From Candidatus Binatia bacterium (lineage in GTDB: Bacteria; Desulfobacterota_B; Binatia; UBA9968), in assembly GCA_025922795.1 (NCBI GenBank), contig JAICHC010000199.1, forward strand, positions 1-5,925: a stretch of DNA of 5,925 bases, in the 5' to 3' direction. The notes beneath the pieces were generated by a model, which searched no databases, was not told the DNA's origin, and saw nothing but the letters and a program-made list of their open reading frames with translations. Made by a program: the position numbers and the translations under genes. Positions 1-5,053 of this stretch are shown piece after piece (position 1 is the stretch's first letter; every line of letters starts with the position of its first letter).

Positions 1-913
1 CCTGCTGATCGGCAAGCGTCAGGACGCGTCGTGGCACATCCTAAAAGATAATGCCAGGAACCAACCCACGCCGGTCGCTGTCGTAATCGGCGCCGATCCT
101 ACCATCGGGTACGTTTCGGTATCGAAAATGTCTGAGACTCTGGACGAATTCGCGGTCGCCGGAGCGCTCCGCGGCGAGGCCGTAGATCTGGTGCGGTGCG
201 AAACGGTTCCGCTCGAGGTTCCGGCAAGCGCGGAGATTGTTTTGGAAGGCGAGATTCCGCCGAACAGCGTCGAACCGGAAGGTCCCTTCGGCGAATATAC
301 CGGCTACATGGGCCCGGCCGGCAATGAACCGTTCTTCGACATAAAATGCATGACGTTTCGTAACAAACCCTGGTATCAGGCTTTCATCAGCCAGATGCCG
401 CCGTCTGAATCAAGCTGCATTCGCGCCGTCGGACGAGAGTGGCCGTTGATCAAGCATCTCCGAGACATTCTGCGCATCCCAATCAAAGATGTCCGTTTGA
501 AAGAAGCCGGCGGTAGCGGCGCGTATCTGGTCATCTCCCTGAACAAGCAGTTTGAGGGTCAGGTGCGCCAGCTCATGTACGGTACTTGGTCGCTGCGCAC
601 GGGCTTCGGAAAGTTTACGGTGGTGGTCGATGATGACATCGACATTTGGGACGACTTTGCGCTCGATTGGGCGCTTAGCTGGCACGTGCGGCCCGACAAA
701 GACGTTTACATCGAAAGAGATGTCCAAGCGGTTGGTCTCGACCCATCCCAGGCCCCTGCTTCCGTGCCGCAACACCATCCGAGCCGCAACCTCGGTTCGC
801 GCGTGGCGATCGACGCCACCCGCAAACATGCTTACCCGGCAATTTCGCTGCCGCCGAAAGAACATTTGGATTTAGTCGCGAGCCAGTGGAAGGAGTATGG
901 GATCGAGGACTGA
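1..913 (+). CDS. UbiD-family prFMN-dependent decarboxylase, C-terminal part (5' end outside window)
   Basis: The reading frame is open from base 2 to the TGA at 911-913, giving about 303 residues. The ATG at 128 is internal: the residues before it include the family-typical PVAVVIGADP stretch, so the gene begins left of the window. UbiD enzymes use prenylated FMN to decarboxylate, or sometimes carboxylate, aromatic or alpha,beta-unsaturated acids in the cytoplasm. The segment EGPFGEYTGY (from base 278) carries two glutamates five residues apart, matching Glu277 and Glu282 of the fungal Fdc1 catalytic triad. The matching arginine should lie upstream, outside the window. A late IDATRK motif and the ordinary C-terminus indicate an intact 3' end. 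Substrate cannot be told from the sequence, and the genuine ubiquinone-pathway UbiD is only one of many family members. No UbiX (prFMN synthase) is in view. It converges on the coxS gene. Confidence 0.93.
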   Translation, partial: LLIGKRQDASWHILKDNARNQPTPVAVVIGADPTIGYVSVSKMSETLDEFAVAGALRGEAVDLVRCETVPLEVPASAEIVLEGEIPPNSVEPEGPFGEYTGYMGPAGNEPFFDIKCMTFRNKPWYQAFISQMPPSESSCIRAVGREWPLIKHLRDILRIPIKDVRLKEAGGSGAYLVISLNKQFEGQVRQLMYGTWSLRTGFGKFTVVVDDDIDIWDDFALDWALSWHVRPDKDVYIERDVQAVGLDPSQAPASVPQHHPSRNLGSRVAIDATRKHAYPAISLPPKEHLDLVASQWKEYGIED

Positions 914-930
914 ATCTAAGGATTGCAACC

Positions 931-954
931 GTTCAACTAGTTCAAAACGTTCAA
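931..954. repeat. Three GTTCAA hexamers in 9-nt phase
   Basis: GTTCAA begins at 931, 940 and 949, exactly nine bases apart, in the gap between the convergent UbiD and coxS genes. The third copy is also the left arm of the hairpin at 949-984. It may be a small intergenic tandem repeat; no function can be assigned from sequence alone. Confidence 0.6.
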
Positions 955-984
955 ACCGTCTGAAAGTCTCAGATCGGCTTGAAC
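949..984. terminator. Probable bidirectional terminator hairpin between convergent genes
   Basis: Bases 949-958 (GTTCAAACCG) pair with 975-984 (CGGCTTGAAC) with a single A/C mismatch. TCTGA at 959-963 then pairs with TCAGA at 969-973, leaving a bulged T974 and a five-base loop. The stem is therefore about 14 paired bases. It lies 36 bases after the UbiD stop and three bases beyond the coxS TAA, the expected place for a shared terminator. Flanking T-tracts are weak: CCTTTAACCCTTTT follows on the plus strand and GTTTTG on the minus strand. Termination is therefore inferred from structure and position. Confidence 0.55.
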
Positions 985-987
985 CCT

Positions 988-1497
988 TTAACCCTTTTCC
1001 CGCATGGTTTTCGCCGCGGCCATGATCGATTCGATAATTTTTTTATAGCCCGTACACCGGCAAATATTACCGTGCATGAAATGTTTGAGTTCCGCTTCAC
1101 TGGGCGCGGGGTTCTCATCGAGTAAAGCTTTCGCCGCCAAGATCATACCGGGCGTGCAAAAGCCGCACTGAAATCCGCCATGTTCAGTGAACGCCTGCTG
1201 GAGCGGATGCAGCTTGCCGTCTTCCGCCAGGCCTTCGATCGTCAGCACCGACCGGCCGCGAACTTCGAAGGCGAGCGTCGTGCACGCGCTCACCGGCCGT
1301 CCATCGACCAGCAAAGTACACGCACCACAGACCTGCACGTCGCAAGATCGCTTCACGCCGGTGAGCCCTAAATGTTCTCGCACGACGTCGAGCAGCAACT
1401 CATGGGGCTCGACTTCGATCTCCTGCAAACGCCCGTTCAGGGTAAACGACACTGGTAATAACTGTGCTTCGGAACGTCTCGTCATCGCTTTAGCCAT
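988..1497 (-). CDS. coxS: Molybdenum hydroxylase small subunit, two [2Fe-2S] clusters (CoxS/CutS type)
   Basis: This is the iron-sulfur subunit of a xanthine-oxidase/CO-dehydrogenase-type enzyme. It relays electrons from the molybdenum cofactor to the FAD subunit. From the ATG at 1497 the protein has 169 residues, the usual length. An N-terminal plant-ferredoxin-type domain carries Cys52, Cys57, Cys60 and Cys72 (CDVQVCGAC, then SAC). The C-terminal helical domain carries Cys111, Cys114, Cys146 and Cys148 (CGFCTPGM and CRCTGY). All eight cluster ligands are present, with spacing like CoxS. A TTG lies directly before the ATG, but the GGGAG Shine-Dalgarno sits about five bases from the ATG and only two from the TTG, so ATG is preferred. 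It is last in coxG-coxM-coxS, 33 bases after coxM, and is followed by a hairpin terminator. The substrate depends on a large subunit not present here, so CO oxidation should not be assumed. Confidence 0.93.
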   Translation of the reverse strand: MAKAMTRRSEAQLLPVSFTLNGRLQEIEVEPHELLLDVVREHLGLTGVKRSCDVQVCGACTLLVDGRPVSACTTLAFEVRGRSVLTIEGLAEDGKLHPLQQAFTEHGGFQCGFCTPGMILAAKALLDENPAPSEAELKHFMHGNICRCTGYKKIIESIMAAAKTMREKG

Positions 1498-1530
1498 CAA
1501 TTCTCCCGAAATCCCGTCTTGCGCGCGTGC

Positions 1531-2382
1531 TCAAGTGACCGCGCTCTGGAAAGCGCGTTTCAGAAGCACTCCGACGATATGTTCTTTGTAATCTTGCGAG
1601 CCGTGCAGATCGCTGATCGCCTGCGACGCTCGTCCGGCCGATTCGCCGGCTTGGCTCAAAGTGCGTTCGGCTTCTTCCTTGCTCTTGCCGTTAAGCAACG
1701 CCTCCGCCTCCGGAACTCGGCGCGGCGCTGGCCCGGCGCAGCCGACGGCGATTTTGACCTCGCTTAAGCCGCCGCCGTTGAGGTTAAATGCAACCGCCAC
1801 GCCCACGCTCGGCCGCTCCAGATAACCGAATTTCAGGTAAGCGCTGCGAAAATGCTCCGTGGGAGTGGGTATGCGAATCTCGGTGAGCAGCTCATCGACT
1901 TCAAGCGATGTTTCATAGGCGTCGACAAAAAAATCCTCAGCGGCGATCTCGCGCCGCCCCGACGACTTCTCGGCAACCATGGTTGCGCCGACCGCCATCA
2001 GCAGCGTCCCGGGATCGGCATGCGGTTCGGCAAAGCACAGGTTGCCCCCGAGGGTTCCGACTTGCCGCACGCGAACGTTCGCGACGTTCTGCTCCAGCTT
2101 GTGCAGCGCCGGCAGTTTTTGCTGGAGCATGGGGGTCGTCTCCAATTCATGATGGGTGCATAGCGCACCGATCTTGATCGTGCTTTCGTCCACCGATACT
2201 TCGCTCAGTTTCTTCAATTTTTTTACGTTGATCAGACGCTCGTAGTGCACCAGCCCCTCTTTCATCGCCAACAGCAGCTCCGTGCCGCCTGCGTAAACCT
2301 TCGCGCTATCGCCGAAGCGACCTAAGAGCTCGGATGCTTCTGCAACCGACTCGGGTTCTTCCAAACGAAATCGACGTAGCAT
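1531..2382 (-). CDS. coxM: Molybdenum hydroxylase medium subunit, FAD-binding (CoxM/CutM type)
   Basis: This is the flavoprotein subunit that takes electrons from the CoxS clusters and passes them to an acceptor such as a quinone. It has 283 residues from the ATG at 2382, close to the roughly 288 of known CoxM. The N-terminal FAD-binding half shows AGGT at residues 31-34 and TLGGNL at about 110-115, the two FAD pyrophosphate-contact motifs of the family. The C-terminal half (LEVDELLTEIRIP, then KFGYLERPSVGVAVAF) matches the CO-dehydrogenase flavoprotein C-terminal domain. An in-frame TTG precedes the ATG, but AAGGAG sits at good distance from the ATG (seven bases). The ATG overlaps the coxG stop as TGATG, implying translational coupling. 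No frameshift or missing motif is seen. Like the small subunit, it does not define the substrate. Confidence 0.92.
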   Translation of the reverse strand: MLRRFRLEEPESVAEASELLGRFGDSAKVYAGGTELLLAMKEGLVHYERLINVKKLKKLSEVSVDESTIKIGALCTHHELETTPMLQQKLPALHKLEQNVANVRVRQVGTLGGNLCFAEPHADPGTLLMAVGATMVAEKSSGRREIAAEDFFVDAYETSLEVDELLTEIRIPTPTEHFRSAYLKFGYLERPSVGVAVAFNLNGGGLSEVKIAVGCAGPAPRRVPEAEALLNGKSKEEAERTLSQAGESAGRASQAISDLHGSQDYKEHIVGVLLKRAFQSAVT

Positions 2383-2834
2383 CAAGAGTCTCCTTCCAGC
2401 CGCCTCTTCACGGCCTGGGCGAACTCATCGAGCACTTGATCGGCCTTGCGTTTGATAATGCCATGACCCAAAGCAGCGAGCTTGCCCAAGATGTCGACGC
2501 TGGCGATGAAGCCGAGAACCGTCTTGCCGTCTTGCTCGCGCAGATTTACATCCAGATCGACCTTCATACGGCTGCCGATTTTGTTATCGGCCCCTGAGGC
2601 CTGCGCCTTGATGCGGGTCAACTCTTCGCGCTCGAGAACTTCGATGCTGGTGGGAAACTCGACTTTGAACGGCCCGACTTTTTCCACCATCGTCGCAGCG
2701 TACTTTTTACCCGCTTCGATAGTCTTTGCCTCTTTACATCCGGGCACACAGGCGATGAAACGATCTACGTCCCAGATAAAATTCCAAACTTTTTCACGCG
2801 GCGCGGCAATTTCGACTTCTTTTTGAAACTGCAA
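2382..2834 (-). CDS. coxG: CoxG-like SRPBCC protein (CO dehydrogenase subunit G family)
   Basis: This 150-residue protein has the START-like SRPBCC fold pattern of the CoxG family. It opens with FQKEVEIAAPREKVWNFIWD, followed by a VPGCKEAK segment typical of the family near residues 30-37. Later come beta-rich stretches (SRMKVDLDVNL, GFIASVDILGKLAALG) and a C-terminal amphipathic helix. CoxG proteins serve CO-dehydrogenase-type enzymes as assembly or membrane-recruitment factors, and quinone handling has also been proposed. This copy ends soon after the SRPBCC core with no hydrophobic C-terminal anchor, unlike longer CoxG proteins. The start is TTG at 2834: GGAGGA at 2841-2846 lies six bases upstream. 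The nearer ATG at 2839 is out of frame and too close to the Shine-Dalgarno. The gene is first in the cluster and its stop overlaps the coxM ATG. Confidence 0.87.
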   Translation of the reverse strand: MQFQKEVEIAAPREKVWNFIWDVDRFIACVPGCKEAKTIEAGKKYAATMVEKVGPFKVEFPTSIEVLEREELTRIKAQASGADNKIGSRMKVDLDVNLREQDGKTVLGFIASVDILGKLAALGHGIIKRKADQVLDEFAQAVKRRLEGDS

Positions 2835-2958
2835 TTCATTTCCTCCGAACCAGGGGTCCTTTTTTGCTACCAGAACTCGGCTACGGGCGCAAGCAAGACG
2901 TCACGTTAACGCATCGTTGAACCACACACTTTCCTTCACTTGATCACATGCCGTGAAA

Positions 2959-2981
2959 CTCGCCGGCTGCCTGTCGGCGGG
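2959..2981. other. GC-rich inverted repeat in the rpoH-coxG gap
   Basis: CTCGCCG at 2959-2965 pairs with CGGCGGG at 2975-2981 over seven pairs, one of them T-G, around a nine-base loop. No T-run follows on either strand, so this is not a standard intrinsic terminator. It could lie in the cox leader or in an intergenic repeat. Confidence 0.4.
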
Positions 2982-3118
2982 CGTGGCGTTTGAATGATCG
3001 AAGCTTATGGGCGCAAACCGCTGCTGGTGAGCGGCATGCCCTGAGCGAACTAGCGGGACCCGTCCAGTTTTTTTTCACATAGTCTGCTCGTTCCCGATGG
3101 CATGAGTTGTGGTCCTGA

Positions 3119-3131
3119 AAGGCTCGGCCTT
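3119..3131 (-). terminator. Weak candidate terminator downstream of rpoH
   Basis: AAGGC at 3119-3123 and GCCTT at 3127-3131 form a five-pair stem with a three-base loop, 58 bases beyond the rpoH stop. On the minus strand it is followed only by TCAGG, so the T-tract is poor. It is the best stem between rpoH and coxG near the rpoH end, but Rho-dependent termination or read-through is equally possible. Confidence 0.25.
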
Positions 3132-3189
3132 AGCGGTTGCCAAACTGGAAATAGGTTGCGGCTTGACGCAGCACTTTGGAAGCGCGAAC

Positions 3190-4149
3190 TTAACCGGCGC
3201 CCGAGATATCGGTCACATCTTTGAAATCTTTGAGATAGGTCTTGAGTTTTTTCTTAACGCGCTCCTCGATTTGTCGAACGCGCTCGCGGCTGATGCCATA
3301 TTTTTCGCCGATCTCACGAAGCGTCAACGGATCTTCGTTCAAGAGCCGTTCCCGATAGATCACCAGCTCCTTATCCTTGAGACCCTTGGCGAATTGTTCC
3401 ATCTTGTCACGCAGCAGCTCTTGGTACTGGGTTTCGGCGAACTCCTCTTCCGGAGTCTGCCTGTTATCCTGAAGGAAGCTGAGCATAGTTGCTTCCTCAT
3501 CATCGCCGATCGGCACGTCGACCGAGAGATCGCGGCTTGACAATCGCTGCTCCATCTCCACCACTTCATCTTCCTTAACGTTTAACCTTTGGGCGAGTAG
3601 CTTCGGGCCCGGCGTCAAGCCCTCGGACTCGATCTTCTCCTTCTCTTTTTGCAAATTGAAAAACAGTTTTCTTTGCGCCTGGGTCGTGCCAATCTTGACC
3701 ATGCGCCAATCATTCATGATATAGCGGATCATGTAGGCGCGAATCCACCACACGGCGTAGGACGGAAACCGAACGCCCCGATACGGGTCGAAGTTTTTCA
3801 CCGCCTCCATCAACCCCATGTTACCCTCCTGGATTAAGTCCAGCAGGTTCTTAAAAGCCTTTTGATACTCTCGCGCGATCATGACAACGAGTCGGAGATT
3901 CGACGTTACCAGCTTGTAGGCGGCTTCCAGATCGCCGAATTCTTTGTACTGAACAGCGAGCTGGTGTTCGTCTTCGCGATTGAGCAGCGGGAAACGGCGA
4001 ATCTCGGAAAGATAACGCTGGAGCGGATCGAACGGGACGAGCGCCTTATCGCGCCGGCTGCCTTGCTCATCCTCCTCCTGGACAAACTTGGGAAGGGCGA
4101 TTTCAGGCAGAGAGAAATTCAGATCGGTGTTCTTATGGTCTTCGGCCAT
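3190..4149 (-). CDS. rpoH: RNA polymerase sigma factor, RpoH (sigma-32) type
   Basis: This is a 319-residue group 2/3 sigma-70 protein that directs RNA polymerase, classically to heat-shock promoters. Region 1.2 is at residues 43-65 (LQRYLSEIRRFPLLNREDE). Region 2 spans about 75-147 and includes LIQEGNMGLMEAV, core-binding, and FPSYAVWWIR, the -10 melting segment. QRKLFFNL at 159-166 is the RpoH box that separates RpoH from RpoD and RpoS. Region 4.2 near the C-terminus has the helix-turn-helix TLREIGEKYGISRERVRQIE. An acidic, low-similarity tail of about 40 residues precedes region 1.2, so it is longer than E. coli RpoH (284). The start is uncertain. In-frame TTG (4188) and GTG (4173, 4170) codons lie upstream without Shine-Dalgarno. 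I chose ATG at 4149, whose only candidate site, GAGGG at 4164-4168, is 14 bases away and can be paired. It follows rpoZ on the same strand. Confidence 0.93.
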   Translation of the reverse strand: MAEDHKNTDLNFSLPEIALPKFVQEEDEQGSRRDKALVPFDPLQRYLSEIRRFPLLNREDEHQLAVQYKEFGDLEAAYKLVTSNLRLVVMIAREYQKAFKNLLDLIQEGNMGLMEAVKNFDPYRGVRFPSYAVWWIRAYMIRYIMNDWRMVKIGTTQAQRKLFFNLQKEKEKIESEGLTPGPKLLAQRLNVKEDEVVEMEQRLSSRDLSVDVPIGDDEEATMLSFLQDNRQTPEEEFAETQYQELLRDKMEQFAKGLKDKELVIYRERLLNEDPLTLREIGEKYGISRERVRQIEERVKKKLKTYLKDFKDVTDISGAG

Positions 4150-4170
4150 GAGCGGTTTCGCGACCCTCAC
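4148..4170 (-). promoter_or_regulatory. Candidate start-site hairpin in the rpoH leader
   Basis: Read on the minus strand, GUGAGGGU (4170-4163) can pair with ACC-G-CUCAU (4156-4148). This gives eight pairs with one terminal G-U and one bulged G, around the loop CGCGAA. It encloses the only Shine-Dalgarno-like motif (GAGGG) and the A and U of the chosen AUG. rpoH translation is thermally controlled by mRNA structure in E. coli, so a similar switch is conceivable here. This is an inference from pairing by eye only. Confidence 0.3.
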
Positions 4171-4256
4171 CACCAAAGAGTGTTTCAAGTCAGCGAATCA
4201 GACAAGTATCAAATAATCGGCGTGCGGGGAAGATCAGCACGTACAGGCGCGTGACA

Positions 4257-4454
4257 TCAAGGAGACTGACCGGCACTCTTTCTCACTTTACCGGCAGCGA
4301 TTTCACGCAACGCCACCACGACCTCACGGTTATCCGAATCGATCAGGGGCTTTGCCCCCCTAAAAAGCTCTCGAGCCCGCTTGGACGCAAGCATGACCAA
4401 TTCGAAGCGGTTGTTGACCCTTTGTAGACAATCCTCGACCGTGATGCGCGACAT
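4257..4454 (-). CDS. rpoZ: DNA-directed RNA polymerase omega subunit
   Basis: RpoZ is the small polymerase subunit that binds and stabilises beta-prime during core assembly, and in many bacteria contributes to the ppGpp response. The 65-residue protein opens [19 protein letters not shown], followed by [10 protein letters not shown] and, after a short loop, [12 protein letters not shown]. These are the conserved omega blocks in order. It is shorter than E. coli omega (91) because the C-terminal tail is short, which is common outside the enterics. ATG at 4454 is supported by GGGGAG about seven bases upstream. A TTG further upstream (4490) lies within the predicted -10 element and is not a credible start. 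rpoH begins 107 bases downstream on the same strand with no strong terminator between, so the two may share a transcript. The usual gmk or spoT/relA neighbours are not seen in the window. Confidence 0.95.
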   Translation of the reverse strand: MSRITVEDCLQRVNNRFELVMLASKRARELFRGAKPLIDSDNREVVVALREIAAGKVRKSAGQSP

Positions 4455-4484
4455 GATCGGCTCCCCTAGAGTAAGTGTGGAGAT

Positions 4485-4513
4485 ATTCAATCAAATTCGT
4501 GGAAGGGAGTCAA
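4485..4513 (-). promoter_or_regulatory. Predicted sigma-70 promoter of rpoZ
   Basis: On the minus strand a -35 TTGACT (4508-4513) is separated by exactly 17 bases from a -10 TTGAAT (4485-4490). They match the consensus at five and four of six positions. Transcription would begin near 4478, leaving about 24 bases of leader before the rpoZ ATG, with the Shine-Dalgarno inside it. The arrangement is plausible but unproven. Confidence 0.5.
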
Positions 4514-4606
4514 CGGTTCGGTGATTTGACCGGCACTTGGAGAAGCCCAGGTGAGCCCCAAAAATGGAAAAATGGCCCGGCAGTCGATCTAGGATTTGGA
4601 GCAAAC

Positions 4607-4623
4607 TGCCGCCAACGGCGGCA
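4607..4623 (-). terminator. Terminator-like hairpin after the 66-residue gene
   Basis: TGCCGCC (4607-4613) and GGCGGCA (4617-4623) form a perfect seven-pair GC stem with a three-base loop. It starts 15 bases beyond the stop of the 66-residue gene. On the minus strand it is followed by GTTTGCTCC, a poor T-tract, so termination efficiency is doubtful. It separates that gene from the rpoZ promoter. Confidence 0.42.
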
Positions 4624-4638
4624 AGTAGACGCGGGGTT

Positions 4639-4839
4639 TTAATGCTCGGTCTGAGTGCAGGATTTGCTTTTGGCAAAAGCCATGTCAAGGGCGATACCTG
4701 TAACAACCGCCTGCCAAGCTTCGTCCTCGGAAAGTCCGCGTCCTTTGATAGAACGCCACAGATGAATGATCTCTTCTTCCGTCACACTCTCGAAAAGATC
4801 CTGATCCGGTTCCCTATTGAGCGTTGAGATTGTAATCAT
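4639..4839 (-). CDS. Small hypothetical protein (66 residues)
   Basis: I do not recognise this protein. It is acidic in its first half (DQDLFESVTEEEIIHLWRSI), then has a GLSEDEAWQAVVTGIALD segment that looks helical, and ends in a short polar tail with one cysteine. There is no signal peptide, membrane span or metal motif. Support for coding is indirect: the composition is protein-like and it is the longest plausible frame in the gap. A GC hairpin sits just after its stop. Against it, there is no Shine-Dalgarno before the ATG at 4839; the region just upstream is A/T-rich. The overlapping minus-strand frame at 4491-4706 lacks such qualities and would run through the rpoZ promoter. Its function is unknown, and it may be a small lineage-specific cytoplasmic protein. 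Confidence 0.5.
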   Translation of the reverse strand: MITISTLNREPDQDLFESVTEEEIIHLWRSIKGRGLSEDEAWQAVVTGIALDMAFAKSKSCTQTEH

Positions 4840-5053
4840 CGGTATTATTTTCGGTTCTGTTTAACCGCCCTGTCTTGTGATGCCCCGGAATAAAGCAAGA
4901 CAAATGCCACGACCCTAATATATTGAAATATCAGAAATTCATGAAAGCCGCTGGTGACAGACTGTCGGTAACCTGCGCAAAGATTGTCGAATTCGACGCA
5001 GATTATGGCGATTAACGAAGGAAGATTCCTCCAAAAGGCACCCTGGTTTGCAT
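4840..5053. other. Gap rich in short inverted repeats upstream of the 66-residue gene
   Basis: Six inverted repeats occur within 180 bases. They are CGGTT/AACCG (4852-4867), TGTCTTG/CAAGACA (4871-4877 with 4896-4902), ATATT/AATAT (4920-4931), GACAG/CTGTC (4956-4966), the perfect 12-base palindrome GTCGAATTCGAC (4986-4997) and AGGAA/TTCCT (5019-5030). The first two would lie in the leader of the minus-strand 66-residue gene if it is transcribed from the TATATT-like -10 at 4917-4922, although the matching -35 is poor. The last lies just downstream of the RidA-family gene and could be a weak terminator. No coding region is apparent. Confidence 0.5.

Larger units (their letters stand above)
2835..3189. 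other. 355-base gap between rpoH and coxG without a recognisable gene
   Basis: No coding frame with family resemblance, tRNA or known RNA is visible. The contents are a good Shine-Dalgarno for coxG (2841-2846), a T6-7 tract near 2860, and small palindromes GACGTC (2897-2902) and CGTTAACG (2904-2911). There is a GC hairpin at 2959-2981, a smaller one at 3018-3034, a T8 tract at 3068-3075 and a short hairpin at 3119-3131. I could not pick out a convincing -35/-10 pair for the cox cluster on the minus strand. The GTGAGC and CCCTGAGCGAAC wording near 3028-3050 recalls degenerate dispersed intergenic palindromes, but I cannot verify that. Confidence 0.5.

Noticed and set aside
410..865. Long minus-strand frame opposite the UbiD gene
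   Set aside because: It lies wholly within the strongly supported UbiD-family frame and its translation has no family-like blocks; it is a shadow of codon bias.
3051..3075. Plus-strand intrinsic terminator (GGGACCCGTCC followed by T8)
   Set aside because: The stem is only three to four pairs with a very tight loop, and no plus-strand gene precedes it; kept only as part of the gap description.
2835..3189. tRNA or other standard RNA gene in the rpoH-coxG gap
   Set aside because: No GGTTCGAATCC-type T-arm, acceptor stem or cloverleaf could be found on either strand.
3109..3540. 143-codon plus-strand frame across the rpoH 3' end
   Set aside because: Its bulk is the antisense of conserved sigma region 4, and its sequence is the leucine/phenylalanine-rich type expected from reading that region backwards. 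No Shine-Dalgarno or homology is visible.
4168..4195. Sigma-32-like -35 (CTTGAAA) near the rpoH start, suggesting self-activation
   Set aside because: No CCCCAT-like -10 at suitable spacing follows, and a promoter there would put the transcript start at or beyond the rpoH start region.
3862..4254. 130-codon plus-strand frame opposite the rpoH 5' half
   Set aside because: Antisense shadow of conserved sigma region 1.2 to 2 coding sequence.
4491..4706. 71-codon minus-strand frame between rpoZ and the small gene
   Set aside because: It overlaps the 66-residue gene, would read through the GC hairpin at 4607-4623, and includes the -35 element of the predicted rpoZ promoter. The translation is not family-like.
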